Position numbers and translations under genes: made by a program
Assembly: GCF_001949145.1 (NCBI RefSeq)
Contig: NW_019091459.1
Coordinates: 1,390,062-1,401,018, forward strand
Source of the DNA: Acanthaster planci
Taxonomy: Eukaryota; Echinodermata; Asteroidea; Valvatida; Acanthasteridae
DNA length: 10,957 nt
Direction of reading: 5' to 3'
The notes under the pieces: generated by a model
What the model saw: only the letters and a program-made list of their open reading frames with translations
Database searches by the model: none
Told to the model about the DNA's origin: nothing
Part shown: positions 8,890 to 10,957 of the stretch, one piece after another
How the letters are laid out: every line of letters begins with the position of its first letter
Position numbering within the stretch: the first letter of the stretch is position 1

Positions 8890-9010
8890 CACCTGCCGGC
8901 CCGCGGCCGGCCGCCTGCGCTGCACCTGTCTGTATATGTATATGTATGCTGCGCTGATATGTGTTAGGCGCTATCCGACGATCTGCACCATCGTGCGATT
9001 GCATTGCGCT
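8890..9010. other. CpG-rich patch in AT-rich surroundings
   Basis: The core CCGGCCCGCGGCCGGCCGCC (about 8896-8915) and following words such as GGCGCTATCCGACGATC carry many CpG pairs. The flanks have few. No conserved coding reading was recognised on either strand. It could be an old insertion or a local regulatory patch. Confidence 0.45.
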
Positions 9011-9240
9011 ATCAGTAGATATTGCATGAATTCTTCAACTTTACTTCCCCTTTTGGCAACAATCTTCCATAAATGTTAACTAGAAACAAAGGGCAATTAG
9101 CTGATGTAGAAATTATTGCCAAAGATCGACAGACCGCAGGCCTCAAAATCATGTCATCATGGACATCACCTTATTGCACCCAACACATGGTTGTGCATAG
9201 CATACAGTGTACATGTACATGTAGGATGCCACCAACAATG

Positions 9241-9429
9241 GAACCAAGTTAGTTTGAGAATTTGTCTATTGATTTGCTTTGAGTTTGCTTGTTAAAAAAA
9301 CGGGTGGCCAAAAGGATCAAAATCAGCCAAATGGGACAAAATTAATTGTACAATTAAAGTATTATATGATGGAACCAAATTTGTTTAAGAATTTTTGTAA
9401 TGATTTGCGTTTAGCTTCGTTGTTAAAAA
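9241..9429. repeat. Diverged direct repeat, 131-bp spacing
   Basis: 9241-9297 (GAACCAAGTTAGTTTGAGAA ... CTTGTTAAAAA) is repeated with substitutions at 9372-9429 (GAACCAAATTTGTTTAAGAA ... GTTGTTAAAAA). Both copies share the preceding ATG and the middle word GATTTGC. Confidence 0.75.
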
Positions 9430-9850
9430 TTGAAGTAAACTGTTGGCGACCTTTGGTTTCGCCAATTTGTTTTCTTTTTTTAAATCAGTCAATTCGTATT
9501 TTAATTTACTGTTGTCATTTTGGGAACCTTTTTGGGGCATATTGTTTACAAATGTTGGTTATTTATTTTTAAATAATTTCTTTTATGAATGTTTTTTGTG
9601 TTTGTTTTGTGCTTTACTATTTACATTTTGATAAGAAAATGTTGTTTGCTAGTAATTTTGTATTTTGGGGGAATTTCATTTCAGTGACATATTACTTCAA
9701 ATTTTTGCAATTTAATTTTTTAATAATTTGTTTCGTAAATAGTTTTTGATGTTAATTTTGTGTTTTATTACTTAAAGTTTTAATAAGAAAATGCGGTTCG
9801 CTTGTAATTGTTTATCTTTGTTAAAATTAATTTTGGCCTTTTGGCCGCCC
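9302..9850. mobile_element. Candidate non-autonomous DNA element with inverted ends (MITE-like), AT-rich
   Basis: The left end GGGTGGCCAAAAGG (9302-9315) is the reverse complement of the right end CCTTTTGGCCGCCC (9837-9850) at 13 of 14 positions. Similarity continues inward through CAAAAT with one gap. The 549-bp interior is T-rich on the plus strand. It contains a second diverged direct repeat of about 145-150 bp period (the block around 9566-9668 resembles 9716-9822, sharing words such as ATAAGAAAATG). No transposase is encoded and no convincing target-site duplication is seen. A degenerate satellite-like block with incidental inverted ends is the alternative. Confidence 0.5.
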
Positions 9851-10683
9851 ATACAAAAGCGCTCCACCATTGCAGCGATGAGCCACACAGTACCGCTGCT
9901 CGCTAATGGCCCCTATTGAAAAGAGGTCAGCAGCGCACTGTGCCAGTTTTGTGAACAAAAGAAAATTACATAACACTGTACAATCTGGTCTCTTTTTACA
10001 AGGCGGCAGGCCTGGCTGAAATACTCCAGCGTCAATAGATGTTGTCTGTCAGATTAGAGTAGAAAGCAGACAGTCTTTTGCGTGGATGTTAGTGTCCAGT
10101 AAATGAAGATATGAAATTTCAACGCATTTTGGAAAACAGAAAAAAATGAAAAAGATCCTGTCCCAGCAGAATCAATGTTAAAAAATGCCTCCAACGCAAT
10201 GTGGCTAAACAATTACGTACAATGCAAATGGTTGACACTACGGTAAGTTCCAGTGATGACTTTATGGTATTCCTTTGATATAAGTGAGCAGTAAAGTATT
10301 CTGAAAATCAGATTACATATTACAAGTATTATTTACAATAACAATAAATGCTAAATTGCATCAGTCAACATGCCATAACCTCTAAAAGAGATTATTCCAT
10401 TTGAACTTTGGGAAAATCTGTAAACGAGTTTGGAACTTTTTTCGTTTTAAACATATAAACGTCCAATCCTTAACATGTACATGTACATGTATGTGGCCAA
10501 CTGTTTCACATCTTAAGAAGAAATAAATTATCCCATTTCAACGCATATTTCTGAATAAAAAGTCAAACAAAGCCTGACTCGAGCATGCATCAACCAGTAC
10601 TATGCACACCCAAAGATATCACAGCTGCACATATTCATAACTTGACACATGACATTTCCAATATCGCTGCTACTGGTCATGCT

Positions 10684-10701
10684 GGTACATGTACATGTAC
10701 C
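10684..10701. repeat. Perfect 18-bp palindrome of the ACATGTACATGT family
   Basis: GGTACATGTACATGTACC reads the same on both strands. Related copies occur at 501-512, 4320-4331, 5429-5440, 7208-7223, 9210-9225, 10473-10491 and 10927-10940. They are scattered rather than tandem. Confidence 0.85.
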
Positions 10702-10957
10702 TTAGCTGAATATCCTGATGGCTGTAATGAGATTGATGCAGGTGTTTCACACATCTCAGCACAACATAGTTTAGCCTACTGATACATCACACATCTCGGT
10801 AATTAGTTTTCTAAATACACTGACAAATCACAAACTTGTACAACAGCTTTCCAGATGTGTGACGCAGCCAACAAAATGCTGATCCAAAATGTGTCATTCA
10901 TTTCAGCTTCACTGACTTAGGTCAACTACATGTACATGTACTGGAACAATTAATGTA

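Larger units (their letters stand above)
8308..10957 (-). other. Upstream part of the APP gene, probably a long intron; no exon recognised
   Basis: The exon at 8307 starts in mid-domain with a canonical acceptor, so this region must be intron, at least at its start. I searched the minus strand for the first half of the E1 growth-factor domain (the C-G-R, W-x-x-D and Y-C features just before VYPE) and for a signal peptide, and saw neither. The upstream exons are therefore probably outside the window. Contents are a CpG-rich patch (8890-9010), an AT-rich repeated block with inverted ends (9241-9850) and several ACATGTACATGT palindromes. The stretches 8410-8880 and 9860-10957 are otherwise empty as far as I can tell. 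Confidence 0.6.

Noticed and set aside
8864-9079. 71-residue plus-strand frame over the CpG-rich patch
   Set aside because: It has no recognisable domain, includes a repetitive YMYMY stretch from the TATATG repeat, and has no splice context.
10585-10782. 65-residue plus-strand frame, Thr/His/Cys-rich
   Set aside because: Part of it is translated from the ACATGTACATGT palindrome, it resembles no family I know, and it has no supporting signals.
8308-10957. Upstream E1 exon with the signal peptide and first half of the growth-factor domain
   Set aside because: I scanned the minus strand for the conserved C-G-R and Y-C patterns before a phase 0 donor and found none. The exon is probably beyond the window.

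Overview
This is a piece of an animal nuclear genome, not bacterial or viral DNA. There are no long open frames. The coding signal comes as short exons with GT/AG boundaries, separated by introns of 1 to 3.5 kb. The base composition is AT-leaning, with a tRNA-derived SINE, a minisatellite, and many copies of the palindromic motif ACATGTACATGT. The repeat flavour and the protein similarity suggest a marine invertebrate (cephalochordate, echinoderm, hemichordate, mollusc or cnidarian are all possible). I cannot settle the phylum from the sequence.

The one gene I can support lies on the minus strand and is a member of the amyloid precursor protein family (APP / APLP / insect APPL). Four consecutive internal exons are visible, in transcript order 8307-8169, 7072-6809, 3963-3707 and 183-88. 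Their intron phases fit each other (1, 1, 0), and joined they give 756 coding bases, or 252 residues with no stop. They encode, in order, the second half of the growth-factor-like part of E1, the whole copper-binding part of E1, a Pro/Glu/Val-rich linker, and the start of the E2 helical domain. The signal peptide and first half of E1 should lie upstream, beyond the high-coordinate end. The rest of E2, the transmembrane segment and the cytoplasmic tail should lie beyond position 1. No Kunitz exon was found.

Layout from low to high coordinates: E2 exon (88-183); a 3.5-kb intron carrying a 41-bp duplication (296-383), a 101-bp minisatellite (1061-about 1471) and a SINE on the plus strand (about 1480-1768); linker/E2 exon (3707-3963); a 2.8-kb intron with a strong foldback hairpin (5518-5576) and an unexplained open stretch at 5997-6344; the E1 copper-domain exon (6809-7072); a 1.1-kb intron with a decayed tandem repeat (7518-7643); the E1 growth-factor-domain exon (8169-8307); then 2.6 kb of upstream intron with a CpG-rich patch (8890-9010) and an AT-rich, internally repeated block bounded by inverted repeats (9302-9850).

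The most interesting biology is in the APP exons. The loop that is basic and binds heparin in vertebrate APP is acidic here, and a lysine cluster sits just after the copper domain instead. Two of the three histidines in the copper-binding helix are missing. The copper domain is carried by one exon. No undescribed gene system was found.
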